Part shown: in pieces, positions 8,282-19,222 of the stretch | Numbering within the stretch: position 1 is the first letter of the stretch | Layout of the letters: each line of letters starts with the position of its first letter | Source of the DNA: Ramlibacter algicola | GTDB taxonomy: Bacteria; Pseudomonadota; Gammaproteobacteria; Burkholderiales; Burkholderiaceae_C | Length of the DNA stretch: 64,000 nucleotides | NCBI RefSeq assembly: GCF_016641735.1 | Contig: NZ_JAEDAO010000001.1 | Span: forward strand, 3,596,001-3,660,000 | Direction of reading: 5' to 3' | The notes under the pieces: generated by a model | Databases searched by the model: none | Told to the model about the DNA's origin: nothing | The model's input: the letters and a program-made list of their open reading frames with translations, nothing else | Made by a program: the position numbers and the translations under genes

Positions 8282-9655
8282 TCACTTGCAGACGGCGGCC
8301 GGCTTGATGTTGTTGTCCGCCAGCACCGTGGACAGCAGCGGGTTCTTCGCCGTCGGCAGGGGCAGCTTGTCGAAGTCGATGAACTTCGGGATCGAGAGCG
8401 GACGCGCGGTCTCGCCGTTCTGGCCGGCGAAGCCGGCCTCGCCCTTGCCCAGGTGCAGCACGTCGCTGGCGGTCGCCACTTCGATGTGGCCATCGCGCAC
8501 GAAGACGAACAGGCCTTCGCGGGCGTCGGACACTTCCTCCTTGGTGAACAGCTTGGCCGGCGGCGTGACCGTGGCCGGGGGGGCCAGGTCGTTCACCATC
8601 GGCGCGGGGGCGTTCACGATGGGCACCGGCGCGCCATTCAACGGCAGGAACACGCCCTGGCCGGCCGCCAGGATCTGCAGCACCTGCTGGTTGACCTGGC
8701 TGAGGGGCGTGACGGTGCCGGCGCCTTCGAACACGAAGACGTTCACGCCGCCTTCGCAGCTGTCTCCCTGGCAGGTGGCGCCGATGTCGGTGCCGCGGAT
8801 GCCGATGGTGGCCGTGGCGGTCGAGAAGCCCACGTTGCGGTTGTTGGCCTTGCCGATCAGGCCGGTGACGGCGCGGAAGGTGCCGCGCAGCAGCGAAGTG
8901 AGGAAGCGGCCTTCGGTGGCGTTGGCCTCGTCGAACACGAAGTTGTCGATGCGGAAGCGCGTGTTCGAGCTGAGCGACACCTTGCTGTCGTCACGGAAGA
9001 CGAGCACGCCGCGCGCACCGGCGCCGGTCTCGACGGCGTCCCCCGGGTAGACGCTGCCGCCATCGACCAGGCGGCGGCGGTGGCCGTTGCTGTCGACCGC
9101 GTGGACGTCGCCCTGCGAACCGACCACCTTGGCGCTGGCAAGCACCGCGTTGGGGCGCGCGGATTCGGAGACACGTGACGATTCCTGCCCGCAGTCGCGC
9201 GTGCAAAGGCGCGCGTCGAAGTCGGTGCCACGGATGCCGATGGTGGCCGTGCTGGTCTGCACCTTGGCGGCGTTGGGCGACGCCTTCGAGATCAGGCCGG
9301 TGACGGCGCGGAAGCCGCCGCGCACCAGCTGCATCAGCATGCTGTTGTCGGGCGCGTTTTCCTTGAAGTGGTACTGCTGCAGCACCAGTTCCGAGTTCGG
9401 GCGCACGGTCATGCGGGTGCCGTCCTGCAGCTTCACGATCGCGGATGCGCCGTCGGACGTCGTCAGGCGGTCGCCCTCCTTCAGTTCCAGGCCCTTGCCC
9501 AGCGTGCGCGGGGTCTGGCCGGGCGTCTGCGCGAAGCCGACGCCACGGGAGAACTCGACCTCGCCCGCGACTTGCGCGGACGCGGCGTGGCTGGCCAGCG
9601 CGAGCAGCGCGCCGACCGCGATCGCGGCGAATGTGTTGGCCTTGGTGCCGTGCAT
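8282..9655 (-). CDS. Secreted protein with two tandem FecR domains
   Basis: A 457-residue protein with a signal peptide (1-27, ASAQVAG) and two copies of a FecR-like unit. The repeats share the pattern LVRGGFRAVTGLI...STATIGIRGTD (about 110-145) and LLRGTFRAVTGLI...TATATIGIRGTD (about 256-290). Each IRGTD is followed by a cysteine pair (C151/C155 and C295/C300), so disulfides are likely in the periplasm. It lacks the cytoplasmic helix and membrane segment of a sigma regulator, so it is not a classical FecR anti-sigma factor. A GGAG ribosome-binding site is 6 nt upstream and a TATAAA-like box is further up. It is probably cotranscribed with the TpsB gene. Confidence 0.87.
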   Translation of the reverse strand: MHGTKANTFAAIAVGALLALASHAASAQVAGEVEFSRGVGFAQTPGQTPRTLGKGLELKEGDRLTTSDGASAIVKLQDGTRMTVRPNSELVLQQYHFKENAPDNSMLMQLVRGGFRAVTGLISKASPNAAKVQTSTATIGIRGTDFDARLCTRDCGQESSRVSESARPNAVLASAKVVGSQGDVHAVDSNGHRRRLVDGGSVYPGDAVETGAGARGVLVFRDDSKVSLSSNTRFRIDNFVFDEANATEGRFLTSLLRGTFRAVTGLIGKANNRNVGFSTATATIGIRGTDIGATCQGDSCEGGVNVFVFEGAGTVTPLSQVNQQVLQILAAGQGVFLPLNGAPVPIVNAPAPMVNDLAPPATVTPPAKLFTKEEVSDAREGLFVFVRDGHIEVATASDVLHLGKGEAGFAGQNGETARPLSIPKFIDFDKLPLPTAKNPLLSTVLADNNIKPAAVCK

Positions 9656-9762
9656 GAAGCCCCTCCGGAAACCGAGGTTCCCCTGTGTCGGAATGTTTCC
9701 GGGGGTTTATACACGCTGTCGAGCTGCCCGCCTCATCCGCAGCGGCGGCCAGCGTGCGAATT

Positions 9763-10221
9763 TCACGCGCTTCGATGGTGGGCAGCCAGGCGGGGCATTG
9801 CGGCAGCGATGTCCGCTTCCACCGCCTGGAGGGCAGCAGTCACTTCGGCCAACCGGTCGACGGGCGCCTGCCGCTGCTCCACGGCCCAGACCGGGCCCGG
9901 GAAATGCGCGTCCCAGGGCCACCGGGCGATGACGTGCCAATGCAGGTGCGGCACCGCGTTGCCCAGGCTGGCCAGGTTCACCTTGTGCGGGCGCAGGTGG
10001 CGGCGCAGCGCCTCCTCGACCAGCGCGACCACTTCCAGGCAGTGTGCGCGCTGCGCGACGGACAGGTCGGTGAATTCGGGCGCGTGGTCGGTCCAGACCA
10101 CGCGGTAGAAGGCCGGATAGCGGGGATCCTCCTCTGAACGGATCACGCGCAGCGACGGCGTGCTGGCGACGACGGCGCCGCCGTCGGTCTCGCAGAGCAC
10201 GCAGCCGGCCACGCGGGCCAT
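9763..10221 (-). CDS. HIT family nucleotide-binding protein
   Basis: A 152-residue histidine-triad protein with the H-x-H-x-H active site HLHWH at residues 92-96, in the context NAVPHLHWHVIARW. HIT proteins hydrolyse or transfer nucleotide phosphoramidates and dinucleoside polyphosphates; the exact substrate is unknown. A cysteine pair C7/C10 at the N-terminus (VAGCVLC) is common in this subfamily. Its start overlaps the stop of the large oxidoreductase gene by one base (TGATG), so the two are translationally coupled. Confidence 0.93.
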   Translation of the reverse strand: MARVAGCVLCETDGGAVVASTPSLRVIRSEEDPRYPAFYRVVWTDHAPEFTDLSVAQRAHCLEVVALVEEALRRHLRPHKVNLASLGNAVPHLHWHVIARWPWDAHFPGPVWAVEQRQAPVDRLAEVTAALQAVEADIAAAMPRLAAHHRSA

Positions 10222-13200
10222 CAGACCAGCACCCGCTCGATCCCGCCCTCGTTGGCGGCGTGCACGTACTGCGGCATCCAGTCGGGGCCGAGGATCTTGT
10301 TGGCCATCTCGATGACGATGTAGTCGGCCTCCAGCAGGCCGTTCTGCAGGTCATGGCCGTAGCGCGTCAGGCCCTGCAGGCAGCTGGGGCAGCTGGTGAG
10401 GATCTTCACGTTGTCCTTCTCGCCGACGGCACCGGCCGCGCGCAGCGCCGCCTCGTCCATGCGCAGCTGCTCCTCCTTGCGGAAGCGCACCTGGGTCGCG
10501 ATGTCGGGGCGCGAGATGCCGAACGTGCCCGACTCGCCGCAGCAGCGTTCGGACTTGCGCACGTTGGGGCCCAGCAGCGCCTTGACCGTCTTCATCGGCT
10601 CCTGCTGCTTCATCGGCGTGTGGCAGGGGTCGTGGTACAGGTACGCGCCCGTCCCTTCCAGCTTGATGCCCTTTTCCAGCAGGTATTCGTGGATGTCGAC
10701 GATGCGGCAGCCGGGGAAGATCTTCTCGAACTCGTAGCCCTGCAGCTGGTCGTAGCAAGTACCGCAACTCACGACGACCGTGCGGATGTCCAGGTAGTTC
10801 AGCGTGTTGGCCACGCGGTGGAACAGCACCCGGTTGTCCGTGATGATCTTCTCCGCCTTGTCGTACTGGCCGGCGCCGCGCTGCGGGTAGCCGCAGCACA
10901 GGTAGCCCGGTGGCAGCACCGTCTGCACGCCCGCGTGCCACAGCATCGCCTGCGTCGCCAGGCCCACCTGCGAGAACAGGCGCTCGGAGCCGCAGCCCGG
11001 GAAGTAGAAGACCGCCTCCGTCTCGCTGGTCGTCGACTTCGGGTTGCGGATGATCGGGACGTAGTTGCGGTCCTCGATGTCCAGCAACGCGCGCGCCGTC
11101 TTCTTCGGCAGCCCGCCGGGCAGCTTCTTGTTGATGAAGTGGATCACCTGCTCCTTCACCGGCGCGCGGTCGTGCGTCGACGGCGGGCGCGTGACCTGCA
11201 GGTGCGCGAAGCCGCGCAGCAGCGTGTTGCCCAGGCGCTGCGCCTTGAAGCCGACCCCGATCATCCCGGCGCGCACCAGCTTGATCGTCTCCGGGTTGGT
11301 GGCGTTGAGCATGAACATCGCCGCGGCCTGCGCCGGGCGGAAGCTCTTCTTGCCCATCTTGCGCAGCAGGTTGCGCATGTTCATCGACACGTCGCCGAAG
11401 TCGATGTTGACCGGGCACGGGTTGGCGCACTTGTGGCACACCGTGCAGTGGTCCGAGACGTCCTCGAACTCCTCCCAGTGCTTGATCGACACGCCGCGGC
11501 GCGTCTGCTCCTCGTACAGGAAGGCCTCGACCAGCAGCGACGTTGCCAGGATCTTGTTGCGCGGGCTGTACAGCAGGTTCGCGCGCGGCACGTGCGTGGC
11601 GCACACCGGCTTGCACTTGCCGCAGCGCAGGCAGTCCTTGACCGAATCGGCGATCGCGCCGATGTCCGACTGCTGCATGATCAGCGACTCGTGCCCCATC
11701 AGGCCGAAGCTGGGCGTGTAGGCGTTGGTCAGGTCCGCATAGACCGACATCGGCATGTGCCGCATCGTCGACGGCCGCAGCAGCTTGCCCTGGTTGAAGT
11801 GGCCTTGCGGGTCCACCCTGGCCTTGTAGTCGGCGAACGGCCCGAGCTCCTCGTCCGAGAGGAATTCCAGCTTGGTGATGCCGATGCCGTGCTCGCCGGA
11901 GATCACGCCGCCCAGCGAACGGGCCAGCGCCATGATGCGCTTCACCGCCGCGTGCGCGGCCTGCAGCATCTCGTAGTCGTCGCTATTGACCGGGATGTTG
12001 GTGTGCACGTTGCCGTCGCCGGCGTGCATGTGCAGCGCGACCCACACGCGGCCCTTGAGCACGCGCTTGTGGATGGCGACCACCTCGTCCAGGAGCGGGC
12101 GGAATTCGGCGCCGGAGAAGATGTCCTGCAGCGGCGCGCGGACCTGCGTCTTCCAGCTGGCACGCAGCGTGTGCGACTGCAGCTGGGGGAACAGCGCGTC
12201 GACGTTGACCAGCCAATCCTGCCACTGCGTGCGCACCTCGCCGAGCACGGCGAGCGCCTGCGCCACGCGGTCCTCCAGCAGTTCCGCCGAGGGAATCTCG
12301 TTGGCGTCGTCCAGCTTGCCCAGCGGCAGCTGGCCACGGCGGAAGAACGCCTCCAGTTCGTCCACCAGGCGCAGCTTGTTCTGCAGCGACAGCTCGATGT
12401 TGATGCGCTCGATGCCGTCGGTGTACTCCGCCATCCGTGGCAGCGGGATCACCACGTCCTCGTTGATCTTGAACGCGTTGGTGTGCTTGCTGATCGCGGC
12501 CGTGCGCTTGCGATCGAGCCAGAACTTCTTGCGCGCCTCGGGGCTGACGGCGACGAAGCCTTCACCGCTGCGCGAATTGGCGATGCGCACGACCTCCGAG
12601 GTGGCGCGCGCGACCGCGTCGGCGTCGTCCCCCACGATGTCGCCCACCAGCACCATCTTGGGCAGGCCGCCGCGCTTGCTCTTGGTGGAGTACCCCACCG
12701 CCTTCAGGTAGCGGTCGTCCAGGTGCTCCAGGCCGGCGAGCAGCACGCCGCTGCGGTCTTTCTCCGCGAACATGAAGTCGCGGATCTCCACGATGCTGGG
12801 CACCGCGTTGCGGGCGTGGCCGAAGAATTCCAGGCACACGGTGCGCGTGTGCGCCGGCATGCGGTGCACCACCCAGCGCGCGCTGGTCACCAGGCCGTCG
12901 GTGCCTTCCTTCTGGATCCCCGGCAGGCCCGACAGGAACTTGTCCGTGACGTCCTTGCCCAGGCCTTCCTTGCGGAACGCAGGCCCCGGGATCGACAGCG
13001 TCTCGCGGCGCAGTTCGGTCTTGCCGTCGGCGGCGAAGTACTGCAGGTCGAAGGTCGCGACCTCGACGTCGTGGATCTTGCCCAGGTTGTGGTCCAGGCG
13101 CGTGACCTGGAGCCACTCGGCCTGCGGCGTCACCATCCGCCAGGACACCAGGTTGTCCAGCGCGGTGCCCCACAGCACGGCCTTCTTGCCGCCGGCGTTC

Positions 13201-14099
13201 ATCGCGATGTTGCCGCCGATGCACGACGCCTCGGCCGACGTCGGGTCGACCGCGAACACGAAGCCCGCGCGCTCGGCGGCGTCGGACACCCGCTGCGTCA
13301 CCACGCCGGCTTCGGTCCACACCGTGGGCACGGGCTGGTCGTGGCCGGCGATGGAGACCAGTTCCACCTCCGTCATCGCCTCGAGCTTCTCGGTGTTGAT
13401 CACCGCGCTCTTCCACGTCAGCGGGATCGCGCCGCCGGTGTAGCCGGTGCCGCCGCCGCGCGGGATGATGGTCAGGCCCAGCTCGATGCAGGCGGCCACC
13501 AGGCCCGCCATCTCGGCCTCGGTGTCGGGCGTGAGGACGACGAAGGGGTACTCGACGCGCCAGTCGGTCGCATCGGTCACGTGCGAGACACGTGACAGGC
13601 CGTCGAACTTGATGTTGTCCTTCGCCGTGCGCCGGCGCAGGACCTTCTGGGCACGCGCGCGCAGCTCGGCGGTTTCGCGGAACGACTGGTCGAAGGCGCG
13701 GACCGCCGCCTGGGCGGCGTCCATCAGCTCGCCGACCAGCGCATCGCGGGCGCCGTCGTTGCCGGGCGTGCGGCGCTTGCCGATCTCGGCCAGGCGGTGC
13801 TCCAGCGCCTCGACCAGCAGCCGGCGGCGCTTGGGGTTGTCCAGCAGGTCGTCCTGCAGGTACGGGTTGCGCTGCACGACCCAGATGTCGCCCAGCACCT
13901 CGTACAGCATGCGGGCGGAGCGGCCGGTGTGCCGCTCGTCGCGTAGCTGCGCGAGCAGGTCCCAGGCGCGCGGCCCGAGCAGGCGGATGACGATCTCGCG
14001 GTCGGAGAACGAGGTGTAGTTGTACGGAATTTCGCGCAGCCGCGGCGAGCCGTCCGAAGCCGCGGCCAGGAGCTGGTCGAGCGTTGTGGGTGCGTTCAT
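10221..14099 (-). CDS. DUF3683 / FAD-linked oxidase / Fe-S (CCG) fused dehydrogenase
   Basis: A 1292-residue cytosolic-face oxidoreductase. Order: DUF3683 (1-~180), FAD-binding PCMH domain with the [11 protein letters not shown] motif (~218-228), FAD-oxidase C-terminal domain (~560-790), then a 4Fe-4S dicluster ([11 protein letters not shown] and [12 protein letters not shown]) and two cysteine-rich CCG domains ([10 protein letters not shown] and CCGESGTFG). The layout joins GlcD-like and GlcF-like functions in one chain, as in Dld2/D-2-hydroxyacid (D-lactate or glycolate) dehydrogenases that feed electrons to quinone. The substrate is inferred only. This fused form is common in Burkholderiales. 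It is followed without gap by the HIT gene. Confidence 0.92.
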   Translation of the reverse strand: MNAPTTLDQLLAAASDGSPRLREIPYNYTSFSDREIVIRLLGPRAWDLLAQLRDERHTGRSARMLYEVLGDIWVVQRNPYLQDDLLDNPKRRRLLVEALEHRLAEIGKRRTPGNDGARDALVGELMDAAQAAVRAFDQSFRETAELRARAQKVLRRRTAKDNIKFDGLSRVSHVTDATDWRVEYPFVVLTPDTEAEMAGLVAACIELGLTIIPRGGGTGYTGGAIPLTWKSAVINTEKLEAMTEVELVSIAGHDQPVPTVWTEAGVVTQRVSDAAERAGFVFAVDPTSAEASCIGGNIAMNAGGKKAVLWGTALDNLVSWRMVTPQAEWLQVTRLDHNLGKIHDVEVATFDLQYFAADGKTELRRETLSIPGPAFRKEGLGKDVTDKFLSGLPGIQKEGTDGLVTSARWVVHRMPAHTRTVCLEFFGHARNAVPSIVEIRDFMFAEKDRSGVLLAGLEHLDDRYLKAVGYSTKSKRGGLPKMVLVGDIVGDDADAVARATSEVVRIANSRSGEGFVAVSPEARKKFWLDRKRTAAISKHTNAFKINEDVVIPLPRMAEYTDGIERINIELSLQNKLRLVDELEAFFRRGQLPLGKLDDANEIPSAELLEDRVAQALAVLGEVRTQWQDWLVNVDALFPQLQSHTLRASWKTQVRAPLQDIFSGAEFRPLLDEVVAIHKRVLKGRVWVALHMHAGDGNVHTNIPVNSDDYEMLQAAHAAVKRIMALARSLGGVISGEHGIGITKLEFLSDEELGPFADYKARVDPQGHFNQGKLLRPSTMRHMPMSVYADLTNAYTPSFGLMGHESLIMQQSDIGAIADSVKDCLRCGKCKPVCATHVPRANLLYSPRNKILATSLLVEAFLYEEQTRRGVSIKHWEEFEDVSDHCTVCHKCANPCPVNIDFGDVSMNMRNLLRKMGKKSFRPAQAAAMFMLNATNPETIKLVRAGMIGVGFKAQRLGNTLLRGFAHLQVTRPPSTHDRAPVKEQVIHFINKKLPGGLPKKTARALLDIEDRNYVPIIRNPKSTTSETEAVFYFPGCGSERLFSQVGLATQAMLWHAGVQTVLPPGYLCCGYPQRGAGQYDKAEKIITDNRVLFHRVANTLNYLDIRTVVVSCGTCYDQLQGYEFEKIFPGCRIVDIHEYLLEKGIKLEGTGAYLYHDPCHTPMKQQEPMKTVKALLGPNVRKSERCCGESGTFGISRPDIATQVRFRKEEQLRMDEAALRAAGAVGEKDNVKILTSCPSCLQGLTRYGHDLQNGLLEADYIVIEMANKILGPDWMPQYVHAANEGGIERVLV

Positions 14100-14259
14100 G
14101 TGCTGGTCGTGCCTGCTTCGGGCACAGCGTCAGCCGCACGGGGGGTGGCTGACAGGGGATGTTACCGCAGTGCAACAATGCGCGTCGCGCGGCGGGGACC
14201 GCGTTCCAGCGTCAGGGGAAGCCCCGTAGGCGCCGCAAGGCCGCCGACCTTCTAATGCG

Positions 14260-14285
14260 CTGTCACAAACCGACCGTAGAGTCAC
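14260..14285 (+). promoter_or_regulatory. Possible degenerate Pho box upstream of ugpB
   Basis: CTGTCAC starts at 14260 and GAGTCAC at 14279, about 50 nt upstream of ugpB. The first matches a PhoB half-site (consensus CTGTCAT) at six of seven bases, but the second half expected 11 nt later matches poorly. Ugp operons are PhoB-activated in E. coli, so a degenerate box is plausible from context only. Confidence 0.28.
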
Positions 14286-14318
14286 GACCCGCGTGACCAA
14301 TCCATTTCAGGAGTTCCC

Positions 14319-15629
14319 ATGAAACTGAAGCTCTCCGCCCTCGTGCTCGCCGCCTCGGCGTGCGTGGGCGCCCAGGCCCAGACCGAGATCCAGTGGTGGC
14401 ATTCGATGACCGCCGTCAACAACGAGTGGGTCAACGACCTCGCCAAGGATTTCAACGCCAAGCAGAAGGACTACAAGGTCGTTCCCGTCTACAAGGGCAG
14501 CTACGACGAGTCGATGACGGCCGCCATCGCCGCCTTCCGGGCCGGCAATGCACCGCACATCCTGCAGGTGTTCGAGGTGGGTACCGCCACCATGATGGCC
14601 AGCAAGGGCGCCATCGTGCCGGTCACCAAGGTCATGAACGACGCCGGCAAGAAGTTCGATCCGAAGGCCTACATCCCTGCCGTCGCGGGCTACTACACCG
14701 CGCCCAACGGCCAGATGATGAGCTTCCCGTTCAACAGCTCGACCACGGTCTTCTACATCAACAAGGACGCGTTTGAGAAGGCCGGCCTCGACGCCAGCAA
14801 GCCGCCGGCGACCTGGCCGGAAGTGACGCTGGCCGCCGCCAAGCTCAAGGCCAGCGGCCACAAGTGCCCGCTGACCATCGGCTGGCAGGGCTGGACGCAG
14901 CTGGAGAGCTTCTCCACCTGGCACAACACGCTGCTGGCGACCAAGGACAACGGCCTGAAGGGCATGGACGCGCGCCTGGTGGCCAACTCGCCGCTGCACG
15001 TGCGCCACATCGAGAACCTGGGCAACATGGCCAAGCAGGGCCTGTTCGTCTACAAGGGCCGCAACAACACCGCCGAGGGCTCGTTCGTCTCGGGTGAGTG
15101 CGCGATGATCACGACGTCGTCGGGCTTCTACGGCAACGTGTCCAAGAACGCCAAGTTCAAGTACGCCGTCGCCACGCTGCCCTACTACCCCGACGTCGCC
15201 GGCGCGCCGCAGAACACCGTCATCGGTGGCGCCAGCCTGTGGGTCATGTCCGGCAAGAAGGCCGAGGAGTACAAGGGCGTCGCCGCCTTCTTCGACTACC
15301 TGTCGAACCCCGAGGTGCAGTCGGCCAGCCACAAGCGCACGGGCTACCTGCCCATCACGATGGCCTCGTTCAAGCTGACCGAGCAATCGGGCTTCTACAA
15401 GGAGAAGCCGGGCACGGACACCGCCGTCAACCAGATGATCCGCAAGGTCACCGACAAGTCGCGCGGCATCCGCCTGGGCAACTACGTGCAGATCCGTGCC
15501 ATCGAGGACGAGGAACTCGAGCAGGTGTGGGCCGGCAAGAAGACCGCGAAGGAAGCACTCGACTCGATCGTCCAGCGTGGCAACGAGCAGCTGGAACGCT
15601 TCGAGAAGGCGAACAAGGGCAAGTCCTGA
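14319..15629 (+). CDS. ugpB: sn-Glycerol-3-phosphate ABC transporter substrate-binding protein
   Basis: A 436-residue periplasmic binding protein with a signal peptide (1-20, VGAQAQ). The mature start TEIQWWHSM, the TSSGFYGNV segment, and the ASLWVMSGKK and HKRTGYLPIT regions are typical of UgpB. It captures glycerol-3-phosphate or glycerophosphodiesters for uptake. A CAGGAG ribosome-binding site lies 5 nt before the ATG. It heads the ugp operon, and a strong terminator sits between it and ugpA, a common way to make more binding protein than permease. Confidence 0.95.
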   Translation: MKLKLSALVLAASACVGAQAQTEIQWWHSMTAVNNEWVNDLAKDFNAKQKDYKVVPVYKGSYDESMTAAIAAFRAGNAPHILQVFEVGTATMMASKGAIVPVTKVMNDAGKKFDPKAYIPAVAGYYTAPNGQMMSFPFNSSTTVFYINKDAFEKAGLDASKPPATWPEVTLAAAKLKASGHKCPLTIGWQGWTQLESFSTWHNTLLATKDNGLKGMDARLVANSPLHVRHIENLGNMAKQGLFVYKGRNNTAEGSFVSGECAMITTSSGFYGNVSKNAKFKYAVATLPYYPDVAGAPQNTVIGGASLWVMSGKKAEEYKGVAAFFDYLSNPEVQSASHKRTGYLPITMASFKLTEQSGFYKEKPGTDTAVNQMIRKVTDKSRGIRLGNYVQIRAIEDEELEQVWAGKKTAKEALDSIVQRGNEQLERFEKANKGKS

Positions 15630-15668
15630 ACGTCGCGCGGCCCCGCCACCGGCGGGACATTCGCACGA

Positions 15669-15694
15669 GCCCCGCAGCCGCGGGGCTTTTTTTT
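15669..15694 (+). terminator. Intrinsic terminator between ugpB and ugpA
   Basis: A perfect 7-bp GC stem (GCCCCGC/GCGGGGC, 15669-15675 and 15680-15686) with a 4-nt loop is followed by eight T residues. It lies 40 nt after ugpB and 39 nt before ugpA, so it probably attenuates rather than ends the operon. Confidence 0.9.
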
Positions 15695-15732
15695 GGCAGG
15701 CCACCGCCGAGCTTCATGGACAATAGCGGCCC

Positions 15733-16614
15733 ATGGAGAAGCGGGTCACGTTCAAGTCGGCATGGTTGCCCTGGGTGCTGTTGGCACCCCAGGTCGCGAT
15801 CATCGCCGTGTTCTTCTTCTGGCCCGCCGGCCAGGCCCTGGTGCAGTCGTTCCAGCAGCAGGACGCCTTCGGCACCTCGGTCGAATGGGTCGGGTTCGAG
15901 AACTTCCGCAACCTGTTCGACGACGACAGCTACCTGGAATCCTTCAAGACCACGGCCTTCTTCTCGCTGATGGTCGCGGCGGTGGGCATCGTCACGTCGC
16001 TGGTCCTGGCGTACTTCGCCGACCGCACCGTGCGCAGCGCCCTCGCCTACCGCACGCTGCTGATCTGGCCGTACGCGGTCGCCCCGGCCGTCGCGGGCGT
16101 CGTGTGGCTGTTCATGTTCTCCGGCAGCATCGGCGTGATCGCCTACTGGCTGCACAGCATCGGCTTCCCCTGGGACCCGCTGCTCAATGGCGACCACGCG
16201 ATGGCGCTGGTGATCATGGCCGCCGTGTGGAAGCAGCTGTCGTACAACTTCCTGTTCTTCGTCGCCGGCCTGCAAAGCGTGCCCAAGTCCCTGATCGAGG
16301 CCGCGGCCATCGACGGCGCGGGTGCCTGGCGGCGGTTCTGGACCATCCAGTTCCCCCTGCTGTCGCCCACGACGTTCTTCCTGCTGGTGATCAACGTCGT
16401 CTACGCCTTCTTCGACACCTTCGGCATCATCGACGCCGCCACGCACGGCGGCCCGGGCAAGGACACCGCGATCCTGGTCTACAAGGTCTACTTCGACGGC
16501 TTCAAGGCCCTGGACCTGGGCGGCTCGGCGGCGCAGTCGGCCGTGCTGATGGCCATCGTCATCGTGCTGACGGTCATCCAGTTCCGCTTCGTCGAGAAGA
16601 AGGTCAATTACTGA
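15733..16614 (+). CDS. ugpA: sn-Glycerol-3-phosphate ABC transporter permease UgpA
   Basis: A 293-residue inner-membrane permease with six predicted membrane segments. The EAA loop that contacts the ATPase is at about residues 190-210 ([20 protein letters not shown]). Length and the N-terminal [10 protein letters not shown] segment match UgpA/MalF-type subunits. The stop overlaps the start of ugpE by one base (TGATG), coupling the two permease subunits. Confidence 0.95.
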   Translation: MEKRVTFKSAWLPWVLLAPQVAIIAVFFFWPAGQALVQSFQQQDAFGTSVEWVGFENFRNLFDDDSYLESFKTTAFFSLMVAAVGIVTSLVLAYFADRTVRSALAYRTLLIWPYAVAPAVAGVVWLFMFSGSIGVIAYWLHSIGFPWDPLLNGDHAMALVIMAAVWKQLSYNFLFFVAGLQSVPKSLIEAAAIDGAGAWRRFWTIQFPLLSPTTFFLLVINVVYAFFDTFGIIDAATHGGPGKDTAILVYKVYFDGFKALDLGGSAAQSAVLMAIVIVLTVIQFRFVEKKVNY

Positions 16615-17468
16615 TGGTCGAGCGCAACCGATTCCTGTCCGTGCTGACGCACGTGATCCTGATCCTCGGGATCATGGTCGTCGCGTTCCCGGTCTACCTC
16701 ACCTTCGTCGCGTCGACGCACACCACGCAGGACATCCTGCAGGTGCCGATGTCGCTGACGCCCGGCGACAGCTTCATGGACAACTACCGTGCGGCGCTGC
16801 TGGGCGAGCGCAGCGGCGGCGGTTCGCACGCGCCGGTGGCGCGGATGATGACCGTCAGCCTGGTGATGGCCCTGTCCATCGCGATCGGCAAGATCGCCAT
16901 CTCGCTGCTGTCCGCGTTCGCCATCGTGTACTTCCGGTTCCCGTTCCGGATGGCGTTCTTCTGGGCCATCTTCATCACGCTGATGCTGCCGGTGGAGGTG
17001 CGCATCCTGCCCACCTACCAGGTCGTGTCGGACCTCGGGCTGCTCAACTCGTACGCGGGCCTGACGGTGCCGCTGATCGCGTCGGCCACCGCCACCTTCC
17101 TGTACCGGCAGTTCTTCCTGACCGTGCCCGACGAGCTGGCCGAAGCGGCCCGCATGGACGGCGCCGGCCCGATGCGCTTCTTCAAGGACGTGCTGATGCC
17201 GCTGTCGGCCACCAGCACGGCGGCGCTGTTCGTCATCCAGTTCATCTACGGCTGGAACCAGTATCTGTGGCCGTTGCTGGTCACGACCAACGAGAGCATG
17301 TACCCGGTGGTGCTGGGCATCAAGGCCATGATGCCCACCGGCGGCGACGCGCAGATCGAATGGAACGTGGTGATGGCCACCGCGATCCTGGCGATGCTGC
17401 CGCCGGCGCTGGTGGTGACGCTGATGCAGAAGTGGTTCGTCAAGGGCCTGGTGGATACGGAAAAGTGA
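16614..17468 (+). CDS. ugpE: sn-Glycerol-3-phosphate ABC transporter permease UgpE
   Basis: A 284-residue permease, close to the usual ~281 for UgpE. Six membrane segments are predicted, and the EAA loop is seen at about 180-200 ([20 protein letters not shown]). The N-terminus [14 protein letters not shown] and the periplasmic MDNYRAAL segment are typical. The start ATG overlaps the ugpA stop by one base; a much longer frame exists upstream but is a shadow of ugpA. ugpC follows 13 nt later. Confidence 0.95.
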   Translation: MVERNRFLSVLTHVILILGIMVVAFPVYLTFVASTHTTQDILQVPMSLTPGDSFMDNYRAALLGERSGGGSHAPVARMMTVSLVMALSIAIGKIAISLLSAFAIVYFRFPFRMAFFWAIFITLMLPVEVRILPTYQVVSDLGLLNSYAGLTVPLIASATATFLYRQFFLTVPDELAEAARMDGAGPMRFFKDVLMPLSATSTAALFVIQFIYGWNQYLWPLLVTTNESMYPVVLGIKAMMPTGGDAQIEWNVVMATAILAMLPPALVVTLMQKWFVKGLVDTEK

Positions 17469-17481
17469 GAGGAACGGTCTG

Positions 17482-18488
<1,007 letters not shown>

Positions 18489-18489
<1 letters not shown>

Positions 18490-19220
18490 TGGCCGACTGG
18501 GTTTATCCGCGCTGGATCGCCCATCGCGGCGCCGGCAAGCTCGCTCCCGAGAACACCCTGGCGGCCTTCCGCCTCGGCGCGGAGCACGGCTACCGCATGT
18601 TCGAGTGCGACGCCAAGCTGTCGGCCGACGGCGTGGTGTTCCTGATGCACGACGCGACGCTCGATCGCACCACCAATGGCACCGGCGTCGGCGGCGACCA
18701 GCCGTGGAGCGCCCTCGCGCAGCTGGATGCCGGCGGCTGGCATTCGCGCCGCTATGCGGGCGAGCCGCTGCCCACGCTGCAGGCGCTCGCGCGCTGGTGC
18801 ATCGCCAACGGCCATTTCTTCAACATCGAGATCAAGCCGACGCCCGGCACCGAGCAGCGCACCGGCGAGGAAGTCGCGCGCCGCGCGGCCGAATGGTGGG
18901 CCGGCCACGTGCCCCCGCTGCTGACGTCGTTCCGCCCCGAAGCGCTGCTCGGCGCGATGACGACGGCGCCGCACCTGCCCCGCGGGCTGCTGGTGGACAC
19001 CTTCTGGGACGGCTGGTTCGACTACGCACGCAAGCTGCAATGCGTGGCGGTGGTGGCCAACCAGAACCTGTGGGACGCCGCGAGCGTGAAGCAGGTGCAC
19101 GACGCCGGCATGCGCTGCCTGAGCTACACGGTGAACGACGAGTGGTCCGCGCAGCGCCTGCTGCAGCTGGGCACCGACGGCATCATCACCGACCGCGTCG
19201 ACCTGTTCCCGCCGGCCTGA
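18489..19220 (+). CDS. ugpQ: Cytosolic glycerophosphodiester phosphodiesterase
   Basis: A 243-residue GDPD TIM barrel. The catalytic HR-G motif (AHRGAGKLAPENT) lies at about 11-23, followed by the ECDAK strand and the HDATLDRTTNGTG loop, which carry the metal-binding and acid/base residues. It hydrolyses glycerophosphodiesters to glycerol-3-phosphate and an alcohol. There is no signal peptide, and the gene is coupled to ugpC (TGATG), so it should act on phosphodiesters imported by the Ugp system, as UgpQ does in E. coli. Confidence 0.94.
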
Positions 19221-19222
19221 CC

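Noticed and set aside
8282..9655. Classical FecR anti-sigma regulator
   Set aside because: It has a cleavable signal peptide, no cytoplasmic part and no ECF sigma gene nearby.
14260..14285. A definite Pho box
   Set aside because: Only one half-site fits well and the second is displaced, so it is kept only as a weak regulatory candidate.
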